Assembly: GCA_949126835.1 (NCBI GenBank)
Contig: OX421497.1
Coordinates: forward strand, 12,371,132-12,435,131
Source of the DNA: Anisus vortex
Taxonomy: Eukaryota > Mollusca > Gastropoda > Planorbidae
Direction: 5' to 3'
DNA length: 64,000 nucleotides
Shown here: positions 49,427-62,200 of the stretch, piece by piece
Position numbering within the stretch: position 1 is the stretch's first letter
Layout: the number at the start of each line of letters is the position of its first letter
The notes under the pieces: generated by a model
The model's input: only the letters and a program-made list of their open reading frames with translations
What the model was told of the DNA's origin: nothing
Database searches by the model: none
Position numbers and translations under genes: made by a program

Positions 49427-49845
49427 GATTCCACGACAACTCGTATACAGACTTTTCGTATACGACACTTTGTCTACAGAAAGAAGGTCAACCGACATTA
49501 CGTCTACCGCGACAACTCATCTAACGTACGACACTTCGACTATCGACAATTGGTCTAATGCGACAGTTCGTCTACCGACACATTCGTCTAACGCGACATT
49601 TGTTATAACTTAGACTCTACCCGACGATTCGTCTACCACGACAGTTCGTCTACCGACACTTCGTCTAACGCGACATTTGGTATGCCAGACAATTCGTCTA
49701 CCACGACAGTTCGTCTAGCGACACTTCGTCTACCACGACATTTCGTCTACCGACATTTCGTCTATCGCGACAGTTCGTCTACCGGACAATTCGTCTACCG
49801 CAACACTTCGTCCTCCTACGTTTCGTCTACCGTGATAGTTCGTCA
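49427..49845. mobile_element. Solo arm of the same foldback family
   Basis: Begins GATTCCACGACAACTCG, the same terminus as the complement of the right end of the preceding element, and consists of the same CGTCTACCGACA repeats for about 420 bp. No second arm follows. It starts only 11 bp after the right end of the complete element, in head-to-head arrangement. Confidence 0.8.
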
Positions 49846-49867
49846 TAGATAGGCCTACATAGCATAT

Positions 49868-50078
49868 GGCATCTGTCCGTCTTCAAGGGACGATGCTGTA
49901 TCTTATAAGTTTACGGACGTTCCTTCTAGATAGAAGATTATTACGTCCACTAGGCCCAAAACTCCTGCAGGGCGACAGGGATTGGTCGGTGGCAGGGATA
50001 GAACCCGCGACGTGTCAGTTATTGGTTTTTGGTTGACAGTCCGGTGAACTAACCGCTGGACCAGCCGGCTTTAATCTG
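49868..50078 (-). mobile_element. tRNA-derived SINE (family 2)
   Basis: On the minus strand: a head with an A-box-like CCAGCGGTTAGTTCACCGGA and a B-box-like GCGGGTTCTATCCCTG, then a body ending near CATCGTCCCTTGAAGACGG. A different family from the one at 4096. Confidence 0.65.
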
Positions 50079-50139
50079 CCGGCTGTAATCCCCTTTTGTA
50101 AAAGAAGGCCACGATAGCCTATAATAGGACCTCCTAGGC

Positions 50140-50336
50140 CAGCGATGGCGAACCTATGGCACGCGTGCCACAGCTGGCACACAGAGCCATTTCTGTGGGC
50201 ACGCGAGCATTTACCAAAAATGGAACAGATAAGTTATGGTATTTGGTTTTAATTACTGTGTTGGCACGTTGAAAGAAATAAGTTGGTCTTGTATAGTACT
50301 TTGGGCACGCGGCCTTAAAAAGGTTCGCCATCACTG
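50140..50336. mobile_element. Short hAT MITE
   Basis: 197 bp. TIRs CAGCGATGGCGAACC and GGTTCGCCATCACTG; flanks TCCTAGGC and GCCTAGGC match at 7 of 8 positions, as expected for hAT. Internal motifs (GGCACGCGTGCC, TTGGCACG) relate it to the other hAT units here. Confidence 0.88.
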
Positions 50337-50879
50337 GCCTAGGCGATGCTTTTAAAGATCCAGCTGTTGTCCAGGCAGCAGGCCCTCTCTCCATGCAGAT
50401 GGTGATTCCAGGGAAACAGCTAAGCTGATACATCAAGGGACCATTTGCGTCGCAGAAGTTGCCAGAGAGATAGCATGTTCGCAATAAGACTGCCTAAGGG
50501 ACCCCATCCATCTCCTGATTTTCTGTTAGTGTTTACTCCCTTAGCCTCTCCATTGACAGGTGTAGCCGCGAGACAACGGATGTTTGAGATCGGAGTTTCC
50601 CTCTCCTAGATGAGCTACGTATCTAGGTTTACGAGCCCCATCTGCCCGAAGTTACCGCCTTCGCCCCTTCTCCTGTTAGTTGAAACATAATCCACCAGAC
50701 TTAATTACGAGTCATTCGAGAAGGCCAGGAGTTAGCAGAGGCTATTTTAGACGCAAGCCATGAGGATATTTCGAGAGGAGTGGGTGCTTATTTCCCACTC
50801 CCCCGCTGTACTAACCTTGGACCTAAGGTCGGTTCGTCCATATAGGCAAACTAGGCGGCTGTTTATATACTACTGCTTT

Positions 50880-51535
50880 ACGTAAATTATTTTAATCCTC
50901 TAATAATTAAACCTTGTAATGAATGCCATAATGTTGGATAAAGAAATAATAATTAGTCAGTAATATTTGTTATATTACAATACATAACGTGTTTTGCATA
51001 CCATGTAAATGTTGTTTAATTAAAGGGAGATAATTAACCCGTTTTATTTAAGCTAATAAGCTTATTTCTTTTTTTTTATTTAATAAAAGAATAAATGGCT
51101 TACAATTTGTAATCTTGAAATGACCAAACTGTAAAAAAAAGTATTTGAAAATTATATAAATATTATATGACTAAAGAATTTATATGTATATTTTAAAACA
51201 TTACATTAACTACACAGATTGTATGATTACTACGTATCCATTCTGCTTAACGATAATGACCGATAACATTTTGTCAGCAAAATAACACTTTAAAAGACTT
51301 TTCAGTTAAACTGAGGTCATAATATAATACATTTGCAGGTGTTAGATCCTCATTTCTCTATATGAAATCTCGATTGCTTTTAACCTAGCCATCTAGCTAC
51401 TGTGTTAAATGAATTGTCCTAAAAAATAATTGTATAAAAGTATAATAGATCAGGTTGACTTTTAGGGTGTTGGCACGCTGAATGATTTAGAAATCTTGGT
51501 TTGGCACACTGTTAGCGAAAGGTTGCCGACCCCTG
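50880..51535 (-). mobile_element. hAT-family copy, left arm, minus orientation
   Basis: Matches the complement of 4691-5476 in blocks such as TTAAAGGGAGATAATTA and ATGACCAAACTGTAAAAA, and ends at a good TIR, AGGTTGCCGACCCCTG (51535). The opposite terminus is missing. Confidence 0.75.
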
Positions 51536-52850
51536 TCCTAGTTCACCCTGTGGCCTGGTGGTGATTCTAGCTACGGAATACACCGTGGGAAAAAAAAGTG
51601 GTAAAAGTTAAATATAATACATAAAAGTCGCGTGTCCTTACATTATTAGGCCTATTGACTTATTGACAAGTGCTACTGTATTGTTTGTGATATTATTATT
51701 GGTATTATTAAATACTAAGTAGCACAGACTTGAGCACACGTTGAATCAGATGAAAGTTTATTACATAGTCATAGTATACAAAACATCATTGAACGAATAA
51801 GATCATTACACACAGTTCTCAATAGTCTTTCAATTATTCACTTTACTTCAATAATATCCATACATTTCTTCTCACTAGAACACTGATTGTATCTAGCTCT
51901 TTAAAATATACTTTAATTATACAATAATATTCTAAGTCTCACTTTGGACTTGAATCACTTAAACACTCAGTCCAATAGAACTTATTATAGAAATACCACC
52001 TTCTATCTGAAGGATCCAACATGTACTGATTATTCACACTATCATTCTCTCCCTTGTCAACTCTTGACCACTCACTCAAATCATGCTTTTCTTGCATTCT
52101 TCTTTTGCACACTTCACTACTGTTTATATTTTTTTAGGGAAAAAACTAAATCAAGTCAACTCACTGTAAAATCATGTTTCAGTGAATAAACTGAACTGTA
52201 ACAACAAGTCTTAATGAGGTGTGACCTTTTCAAATGGAAGATATCATGAAGTTCCGATGACATTTCCCGCCATTTTCGTGACCAAAAACGATGCTTATGG
52301 TGGTGTTTGACAATTGATTTCAACCTCAACGGCCAGTACTGGTCTTTTAGAAATATACCAAGGCTACAAGATTAGTTATGAGGAATCTGTTTTTAACATC
52401 AAAAGTGAGTAGGCGATAATTAATACTCAAAGTGTTAGTCGCGTTTAAATTTAGCTTTTGTTTATAAAATAAATTTGTCAACAGCCTAAAAGTCATTCTG
52501 TTCTAGCACTCAATTTTTGGAAGGGGAGACATGAATTATTGCTTTAGGAAGGTGTTCCGAGTGCCATTGAATACAATTTTATCTAGAACTATACTCTATA
52601 ATAGGCCTATAGTTTGTGTTCCCTTAGATAGCCTAGTGAGCATGGGTAAGGGGACGTCCATTAATTACGTCAACAAAATAGAGGTGAGGGGGTCTGAACA
52701 AGCTTGACAATGGTTGACATGGGGGAGGGGGGGGGGTCAAGAAAAGTTGACGTCAACAATGTTACTTTTTATGAAATAAATTTAATGATATAAATGTATT
52801 ACAAAATTCTACATTTGTCGTGTGCCACTTAGATCTACATATCAAACATG
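51536..52850. other. Intergenic, possible old LTR fragment
   Basis: 51725-52205 has no gene. Its complement starts TGTTACAGTTCAG and could be a worn LTR, but no partner or target duplication was found. A G-rich run lies at 52720-52735. Confidence 0.35.
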
Positions 52851-53780
52851 TTTTTACGTGAATACAAATATATCAATTATGGAAACTACATTTGACATGT
52901 CCTTTTTTGTGTTCATCTTGTTAGTTTGTGTTATGGAAACTACATTTGACATGCCCTTTTTGTGTTCATCTTGTTAGTTTGTGTTTTTACGTGAATACAA
53001 ATATATCAATTATGGAAACTACATTTGACATGTCTTTTTTGTGTTCAACTTGTTAGTTTGTGTTATGGAAACTACATTTGACATGTCCTTTTTGTGTTCA
53101 TCTTGTTAGTTTGTGTTATGGAAACTACATTTGACATGTCCTTTTTGTGTTCATCTTGTTAGTTTGTGTTATGGAAACTACATTTGACATGTCCTTTTTG
53201 TGTTCATCTTGTTAGTTTGTGTTATGAAACTACATTTGACATGTCCTTTTTGTGTTCATCTTGTTAGTTTGTGTTATGGAAACTACATTTGACATGTCCT
53301 TTTTGTGTTCATCTTGCTAGTTTGTGTTATGGAAACTACATTTGACATGTCCTTTTTGTGTTCATCTTGTTAGTTTGTGTTTTTACGTGAATACAAATAT
53401 ATCAATTATGGAAACTACATTTGACATGTCCTTTTTGTGTTCATCTTGTTAGTTTGAGTTATGGAAACTACATTTGACATGTCCTTTTTGTGTTCATCTT
53501 GTTAGTTTGTGTTATGGAAACTACATTTGACATGTCCTTTTTGTGTTCATCTTGTTAGTTTGTGTTATGGAAACTACATTTGACATGTCCTTTTTGTGTT
53601 CATCTTGTTAGTTTGTGTTATGTAAACTACATTTGACATGTCCTTTTTGTGTTCATCTTGTTAGTTTGTGTTATGGAAACTACATTTGACATGTCCTTTT
53701 TGGGTTCATCTTGTTAGTTTGTGTTATGTAAACTACATTTGACATGTCCTTTTTGTGTTCATCTTGCTAGTTTGTGTTAT
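52851..53780. repeat. Minisatellite, about 53-bp unit with a longer variant
   Basis: About 15 tandem units containing GGAAACTACATTTGACATGT and GTTCATCTTGTTAGTTTGTG. A longer unit with TTTTTACGTGAATACAAATA occurs at about 52851, 52985 and 53383, indicating a higher-order pattern. The array is interrupted at its right end by a SINE, and a partial unit (CTTGTTAGTTTGTATGG) follows it. Confidence 0.95.
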
Positions 53781-53782
53781 GT

Positions 53783-54030
53783 AGGGGGCACGGTGGCCGT
53801 GCGGCAGCGTGTTCGGCTGGCATACCGAAGGTCCTGGGTTCGAATCCTGGTGCAGTCCCGGATCTGGAGGATATCACTGAGTCTACCCAGCTCTGGTGGG
53901 TACCTGACCTTAGTTGGGGTAAAGTAAAGGCGGCTGTGCATAATGCTGGCCACACAATGACCTAGTAAGCCATGGAAACTGTTGAACGCTGTTCCACGGC
54001 CCTATGGATCAATTTGTACCGACGGGATAC
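53783..54030 (+). mobile_element. tRNA-derived SINE (family 1), inserted in the minisatellite
   Basis: Starts GGGGGCACGGTGGCCGTGCG with a good A box (TGGCCGTGCGG) and B box (GGTTCGAATCC); ends GACGGGATACTTTTTA. Flanked by CTTGCTAGTTTGT and CTTGTTAGTTTGT, which can be target duplication or simply repeat units. The cleanest pol III promoter of the family here. Confidence 0.9.
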
Positions 54031-54789
54031 TTTTTACTTGTTAGTTTGTATGGGTGGAAACTAATGCAATTGTTACTATAATGTTAGATAGGCAAAGTGA
54101 CAAACCAATTGTAGCGAGACATGGTGGCTTGTATAACAAAGGAACACAAACACTCCAACAAACTATCTTCAGAGTACGTTCAGAAACCCCTTTTTTGCCG
54201 CTCAGTACATCTAAATTAGGCGTTCGTTAGCGGTAGCTGGGATTGGCAATAGAACTATAAAAACAACAATAGACCCTCTCTGAGGCTATAGTTAATGTTT
54301 GCAAAGCATCGAATGAAGTGTATTGTGTGAATCCAACATGGTTATTTTGAAATATTTCCTTCAGAAAAATAATTCGTGGCCTACCACACCTTTCCTTTAA
54401 CATCCCTAATACTAATAAATAGACTTATGTAATATTGTTGCTGTCTTGTTATATGTATTAATAGGTGAAACATTAAAATTAGGCCTATGTCGATTAGGCT
54501 ACATAGATCTATTTGGTAATTTTTTTAGTTTTAATTTATAATATTCTGGAAAAATTGTATGAGATAAAAATGTAAGTATTAGTATCAGTGGCGTCGCCAG
54601 GATTGCAAGGTGTGGGTGACTAAATAGTGCAAGGTAGGAGACTAGGAGTGACAAGAGACAGGTAGGCCTATAGGGTTAGTGGCGTAGCTAGGGAGGGGCA
54701 GGGGTGGGGGACATATGTCCCCGGGCGCCACGTTAGGGGGCGCCAAAATGAGTATTAAAACACTAATTATTTAATTTTATTTTTAATTA

Positions 54790-55367
54790 AACTAAGGTAT
54801 CCCAAATTCGTTTGCAATATTGAATTTGGGATGCCCTTTTTTAAATGTTTAAAATTCAACTTTCTGCATTTTAAAATCGCCAATATCCATCAACTTAAAA
54901 AAAAGATTTACATCTAAGAAGGTTGTAGTAATATCAAACCAGTTAGGATTGATGTGGTATGATAAAATGAGTCCATCAATTTGAAAGTCATGCCTTTGAT
55001 TAAAAACTCCGCTTTGAGTGCTTCGATGTACTTCTTAAAAAGCCCAACTATCTATCTAAATATATGCCTTAATATAAGGATGTACATGAAAAATGTTTTG
55101 AAATTGATTTCACGGCAAGATATGTTCAGTTTTAATGCAAATCCATTCCAGTAGACCTTGTAAATGCAAGTTCAACTCACTTAGGCCTAAATGTGTCGCT
55201 GTGTCATTCAGAAACATCGACTTCAACGATCAGTTTTCCTCATTCAGAACCGGAAAATGTTAATATTTTTAATCAATACAAAAACACCTCTTGGAGGTGT
55301 CTCGCGTGCCATTGAAAACTGCTCTGCGTGCCAAGTTTGGCACACGTGTCTTAAGTTGCCGACCCTG
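54790..55367 (+). mobile_element. hAT-family right arm (same family as 4691-14586)
   Basis: Parallel to about 14010-14586: shared ATTTTAAAATCGCCAATATCC (54860-54880), ATCAAACCAGTTAGG, GAGTGCTTCGATGT and the terminus GTGCCAAGTTTGGCAC, then TTGCCGACCCTG. It holds the single-copy sequence homologous to the satellite monomer. Confidence 0.75.
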
Positions 55368-55680
55368 GTTTACATCATCAAGTTCAAACTCACGATCTTC
55401 ATTTGAGTTAACCAATGGTTTTAACAAATGGAGAAAGCCCGAAAAACTACAGTCTCATGAATACAGTCTCGGTCACCGTGTGAAACTGGTGTCTGCTGGC
55501 GAACAAGCATTCCCATACGTGGGCCCGTCCGCATGGAATGCCCTCCCTCTACAGCTTCGACAGAGCCCTAGCTTTGACACCTTCAGGAGCCGGCTGAAGA
55601 CCCACCTATTCAAGTAGCAGTTTATTATTCTTCATGTATACATTTTTGTCTTTTATTCGTTGTCTGTCCGAGAAGGGGCG
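55368..55680 (+). pseudogene. LINE C-terminus and 3' end
   Basis: The frame ending at 55617 contains GHRVKLVSAGEQAFPYVG, then SAWNALP and FRSRLKTHLFK, then a stop: the standard tail of CR1/L2-like non-LTR elements. The upstream RT is absent; the left side abuts the hAT arm at 55367. Confidence 0.8.
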
Positions 55681-55730
55681 CAGACTTTGTGTCATGTCCC
55701 CGGGCGCAGATGGCCCTAGCTACGCCACTG

Positions 55731-56860
55731 GATAGGGTTGTTAGACATATGGGTGTCAAAAGGAGGACATTGAGAGACAAATAGGAGGACAAAGTGGACA
55801 TTGTGTTTCAATTAAATAGTTTCGCAATAAACCCGTATTCAGTACAATTTGATTACAAGGCTGCCAATAAGTGCGTATTGGTAAACTGAACAAGAAAGGA
55901 GGAATAGTCCTCTTTTACATGACGTCTGGCAACCCTAGACAGGGAAAGCAACTATACCGTGTGCATAATGTGTATGTGTGTGTGGGGGGGGGGGGGGAAT
56001 AATGCAAGAAGGAATAGTGAACATATGGTTAAAATAGAAGGTTATAGAAGGCTAATTTACAACTGGTGCACAATTTCCCCCTAAACTATTTAACAATTAA
56101 CATTGTAGGCTACCAAAAGCTCATTAGTAAAACGTAAAAAAAGAAATTATTAATTTAATATTTCTGTGAAAAGAACAATAGTAAACACAAAGAAAAGAAA
56201 TATTGTTAAATTTCTCAATTGGAAAAAAAATATGGGAGAGGCGAGTAGGTACGCCGCACGCCTATGAGAGTTATGGTCAATTTGAAATCTTTTAAGCACT
56301 TTTTAAAATGTATTAAAATTAACTATAATATAGCCTAGATATAGAGTATAGTCTAGACCTTTCCGTTTCAAACCTAAGCTTATTTTAAACATAAAAGCCA
56401 AAATCTAAAATTGTGTTACTTGGGAGAGGGGGGGGGGGGGTGGGTAACAAATTGTTGACATAATTATGTAGGGCTTTGGCCTGCTCCACCACTTCCTTCC
56501 ATTCGGGCCTATCCTCCACTATGCCTGCACAGCAAACTTTTATATTATCATTTTATATGTAGGGCCTATATTTTTTTTTGTATCTTTCGTCAGCGCTACC
56601 TTTTGGACACTAGATCTATAATAATATTTGATTTGATCTTCAATTGTAGACATATTCAAAATGCATCATTCCAACAGTCTTTCGTTTCATTTTTTTGAAT
56701 GTATAGTTTGCTTGTATTGAATTAAAATTTGTCTTTAATTTGACATCTAAAAATTGTGTTTCTTATCTGTTTTTTTATATTCTAAAATTGTTATACAAAG
56801 AAAATATATCTTGTCATAGTTATATATTCAAAAGTTAAGTATTTCAGTACATTAATTTAC
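55731..56860. other. Intergenic, nothing recognised
   Basis: AT-rich spacer with G-runs at about 55983-55997 and 56425-56440. No gene. Confidence 0.5.
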
Positions 56861-56861
56861 C

Positions 56862-57095
56862 CCAACAAAAGTCAGGTACTCATCGGTGTTGGATAGACTC
56901 AGGGACATCCTCCAGACCTGGGAACAAAATCTTCGCCTTCACCAGGATTTGAACCAAAGACCTACGTATTCCAGCCAGCCACCATGCCCCATTAGTAAAT
57001 AGCAAAGATGGCTGGGCATTGTGCTGGCCACACAATCCCCTAGTATTTCATAGTCACAGAAACTGGTTCAATTGATCAATTGGTCAGACAGAAAA
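56862..57095. repeat. Rearranged SINE (family 1)
   Basis: 56862-56990 is the complement of the SINE head and body (CACCAGGATTTGAACC holds the B box). From about 57005 the sequence is SINE body in the plus orientation (GTGCTGGCCACACAATC), so head and tail are inverted relative to each other. Confidence 0.65.
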
Positions 57096-59212
57096 CATAC
57101 ATACTAAATCAGCACTCTATAATATACATCATCCATCAGTTCAATATTATCAATTAATAAACTTTATATTAATTTGACAGAAATAAACTTCTACTTTATG
57201 ACCAAAAAGTTGAATATGTGAAATAGAAAATATTGCACCAATTTTGTAAACATTATTTTATTGCAATTTTCAAAATTAATAAATGATTATCATTAAAATG
57301 ATTTACAGCTTTCAACTTATTACATTCATAATTTTTGCAGTCTATAACTTATAAATATTGAGATTCACTTGCATATATATTTTATACAAATTATTTAGCC
57401 AAAAAAATTATATTGACATATTATATGTAAAAATACATAGATTTTTTTTAGCCATACTTATTAGCTAAAAATGGCTGAATTAAGAACATGATTAATTATT
57501 AGACTTTTTCACATTTGTTTCCATTTATGATAACAAGATACAAAACCTGAAACACACAAATTTCTTATATAAACATACAAAGTGGAAAACAAGTTTAATA
57601 TAGTATTATTGTAAAAAGGCTGTTTGCATTTTAATTGTAACAGTTATCAACATGTGAAATGTAAAAAAACTTTAAAAGAATGAAATACAAATTTTAATGT
57701 TATAATAAAGTCCTCAATTACAAATGTATATATAAGCATATACTGTATATGTTATCAAACTAAAAACATGAAACAGATTTATGAAAAAAAGTTTCTTTTC
57801 AAGGTGTAAGTTGAGGATTCAAAATATAGAATTGCACAAATTGAAAAAAAAAAAAGAAATGTTTACTGCTTTTAAACAATTTCATGATGTTTAATCTGTT
57901 AAAATAGCCTCCCATTAATGATTTAACAAAAGTTAATGGGGTCTGTAAAATTAGATGTGCAGAAATCTAAAAAACTTATATAAGTTATATCAAATCGTTT
58001 AATTAGGTCTTAAAAGGTCTTAATGTCCGATTTACCACTTAAATTTATAAACTGCAATTAATATACTGTATAATTAATTGAAGTGACCTGTTATAATTTA
58101 TTTTTAAGTATAAGTGTAATTTTTCACATGTCAATGTCACATCTGGTGTCCTGTAAAATTTTTTTTTTTTTCAATATTTGAAATAAAAATTAAGAAACAT
58201 TAAAATATATAAAAATGGTACTTTTAATGTTGCTTAGGAAAAACAAATTACATCTTTATACTATCCCTATTGTAAACAAAGCATATTGTGGTTTTGTGGC
58301 TATCACAATGCACATCCACTTTTCACAAAAGTACCCAAAAGACCAAAACAGTTGATTGTACTTAAATTGAAAACTTGCATTATGACAAAGATTAATCTCT
58401 TGACTTCAGGTTATTAAATTCCATTCTCCACTGCAAGAACCCCATTTATTTGCCAATAATATCTTAACACTGCTACACCAGAGCTTGATGAAGTTGCCAC
58501 TCCTCTGGATCAGGGCTAGAATTTAGAGATTTAAGAACTCTTATGTTCCACTTATCTGTCAGACATATCATTGAGCAATCTCTCAGCACTAAGTGACCTG
58601 TTGACAATATGTTTACATTACATTTACAGTTTGATAATGTTTTCTATTTTAGAAGTCTATTATTAAACTTTTGTTTTTGTATGAGACTTGCCTTTTACAA
58701 TGTTGAAAAATATTGCTGAAATAATCACTTTGTAATAAGACAAATTATTTGGGTTTATACATATTTAATGATCACAGTTTTTAGCAAATAATACTCTTTA
58801 CCTTGCTTTACAACAATTAAAGGAAATTTAACAAGTGTTTTTGTACTTTAATTTAAGGCAAATAAGTTCTTTTTGGAGGAGAATATTTACATTTACATCA
58901 TATACTAAATATATACCATAAATAGATTGATTGATTGATTGATTGATATAAATTCATAAAAATATACTGGTATATGCAAATATGTAGCATATAATTAGAC
59001 TTCTTTCCCAGAAAAATTAAACAATAAGGGGATAAATATCATAGCCTATTAACCTGAAGTACCTGAAAATCAGGTATTGCACCATATTTGTCAAGGATTA
59101 TGATAAATTTCTTCTACTTAAAATTTCCGTGAACCCCCTTCCCTTTCTACCCTAAGCACATGATAATTTTGCTTAATGGTTAATCCAGGGTTGTAGGCTA
59201 TATATTAGATCT
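57096..59212. other. 3' flank of the glycosyltransferase gene
   Basis: AT-rich, with a short GATT repeat (58925-58947) and a small LINE remnant at about 58515-58600 (AGATTTAAGAACTC, then TTCCACT), matching 11245-11310. It may hold the 3' UTR and possibly one more exon of the minus-strand gene. Confidence 0.4.
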
Positions 59213-62200
59213 TTATATAATACTTACATATAAATTTGGGTTGGATAAAACTTGTGTAATGTTAATTCTGATGTTTAGCCAAGTATAAAGCTCTAACAGT
59301 TTTGTTTCCAGCAGTTCATAATTATTTTTTAGAGTGTTCAAACCATCCTGATGGATTCTTTTTTTACTCGTAGAAAAAATGCTGGTCCTGGAGGTGTTTT
59401 TTTTTAAAGGATAAACATATGTATGAAGAACAAAGAAAATAATTCTATATTATGGCTATTAAATTCAAAAATAAATTTATATTGAATGCATTTCATAAAA
59501 AATAAAATATATGTTTCGCTATATAATAAATGTATATGTATAAATATAAAAACTGTCTACACATTTTCTGTAAAGTTTATGAAGATTTCTTTTAAATATT
59601 TCATACAATATTTTTTCTATTTTTTTTTTATTTATCCTTTTTGCAAGTGCATATTTAGCAATCAAATACAAACCTGTCTTCTTGATCTTCTTTAGAGTGT
59701 CTTAACATTGTATACTTTGCTATTTCTGGTGCATAGCGTACAATCATCATGGCATGACTTCTGACTCTAAAGTATAACAAACATGTGCAACAAACACTAG
59801 TTAGCATTATTCTCCATTCTTTTTAATATTTTAACTATACACCCACACAAATCCACACATACACACTTTAAAAAAAAAGAATTTTAAGAATAATTTTTAA
59901 TTACCCTTTCATTAATTGTATAATTTACATATGTGCATACCAAGGTGAAGGTTGATTACATTTAACATATACGCATGGCTTACTGTATTTTTATAACATC
60001 TACAGTTGGCTTTTTTTAACTAGTTCATGTAACCCTTTCCGTGACAAAAAGGCTTTCAGGAAGAAAAAGGTCTTAAATGAATTAATCCTAGTGTAGGGAA
60101 TCAGACTAGGTTTTTATCTCTTTCTTATTTATTTATTTTTTCTCTGATTGCTTACAATGAAAAGAAAAACTGTTCTGTTACAAAATCTGAAGAAAAGCTA
60201 AATATGACAATCTCACAAATTAGAAATACCTGTATGACATATCATCATCTTCACCTCCCCAACCAAAGTAAACATTAGAAAATCCATTTACTTTGTCCAT
60301 CATCTCTTTTGTCAACATAACAGCTCCACCAAATATATTCTGGTACATGAGCCTTAAAAAGAGAATAGCACCATTATAAGACAAATTTAAGAGGACTCAT
60401 TTTAAATAATAATTAAATGATTTTATTGCAATAAAAAGCAAGCCAAGGGGAAAGACAGCCACACAAAGGGAGCTAACTAGTCAAAGATATAATTTAAATA
60501 ACAGAAAGTAAAAATAATCCACTCCAACATCAGCAGGTTGTAGTGTAGATTATAACTTGAAAATTAGGTAGTCCTAATTTTAACATAAGTGTCAAACAAA
60601 GTCTTTAAAAAAAAAAACTCCACAATAATTAGTTGGACTTAAAGCAATGAAAGAAAAATATATACAAATATATAACTCAATTCAATTTTATAAGTAAAGG
60701 TTACATTTTGTGGATTTTGACTTAGATTTTCAGAACATATTCTAAGCACTCATAACTCGTCCTACTCAGCATATCAATCATATATTAATCCATAAAAAAT
60801 ATATATTATAAGACGCAAGTTATCTCTTTCAATAATTTAAACTATTCTACACCGAGTAGAATTTTTTGCACTCAGAGAAATAAATTCCTTAGACACACAC
60901 AGTGAATTATATCTATCTCAGTTGATTAAATGTTAAGTTCTTTTAGAATCCTCTGTCACGGTTCTGGACTCAACCTTGACTTGTTAGCACATGTAATAGA
61001 TAGTTAGTAGTGTAGAAAGTAAGACCATAGTTAGCGTAAGTTAGGATAGGAAGGAGGAAAGTAGTCTGTCGTCATTATCTCTCTCTAATTCTCACGCAAC
61101 TGTATATCTCTAGCCACCTTTCATCACACTTTCCTTAACCTTCACTTCTATTATATTAATTCTCCGACTCAGAGTTTACTCATTAATACGGCCGAAATTG
61201 GTACCAATCTTGGTTGAATGGGTATGAATGTGTTAGTTATATGAAGTTACAATGTATATATTTTATCATGTGTTATTTAAATGTATGTATATCATGTCTT
61301 AATGTATTAACTCATGTTGCTATTTTAACGTATGTGTAGATAGTCATTACGTCAGTTGACCCAAATACTCGACCCCTCGCTTCAACCCACCCCGCTTGCC
61401 TCTCCCGCGCTCTCTCCCCCCCCCACTTATCTCCCCTCCATCTACCCAACGCACGGAGCAGCGGCTTATTAGTTATTCCTTTTGTCCCGCTGGTTCCAGG
61501 GATTTGACCAGCGAAACTGTTTTTGCACATATGTAACACCCCTCACGGAAGACTTGACCACAGAACCACTTGACATAGTGACGTCAACCCTCCGTAAGAA
61601 AGATGAATCATTCTTCTCTCCCTTGTTCCCCCGTACACTTCGACCACCCCCCTCTACACCCCACCACCCGCGGAATTTTGGCGGTATTAGTTGGTTCACC
61701 TACACCCACCCCCATTTTTCCCTCCAATAAGTCATTCCTTTATGCAAATATATTTTTGAACCAACCAACCAAATTGAGAGCGGTCACGTGACTGGATCCA
61801 CGAGAACGCCCGCTCAACTACTTAGCGTCAGTTCTGTTCTGGCGCTTGGCATGTAAACTAGTCTTGGGTTGGCCGTCCGCCTGAAAACAAATATACAGTT
61901 CAGTCTAGATTCTGGTCTTCAGCCCAATTAATACTTGTACATTCGCCTCTATAGCATATCACCCCGCATGTTGAGATATAGATGTTCAGCCAGTAATAAA
62001 GTTCCACAGTGCAGTTACGTACCTTGATGTTAGGATACATGACATTACCATGCACTTGTGCTAGTTATCACTGTGTCAATTTATATATATATTTCACCAT
62101 TGGATCATTGAAACAATAATAAACGCCATAACTGTAACCAGAGACTTGCTTGCTTACCAATTAGAACTGTCTGTTGTGTGTGTATTCTACATCAATTTAA

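Larger units (their letters stand above)
54677..55730. mobile_element. hAT-type TIR unit enclosing other element pieces
   Basis: TIRs TAGTGGCGTAGCTAGGG and CCCTAGCTACGCCACTG; the 8-bp flanks TATAGGGT and GATAGGGT differ at one position. Inside are the right arm of the CAGGGGTC hAT family and a LINE C-terminus with 3' tail. No transposase. Confidence 0.7.

Noticed and set aside
51725..52205. Possible LTR (complement starts TGTTACAG)
   Set aside because: No matching end, partner LTR or target duplication found.
61312..61791. Overlapping short frames on both strands
   Set aside because: They fall inside the C-rich part of the solo LTR and show no protein similarity that I can recognise.
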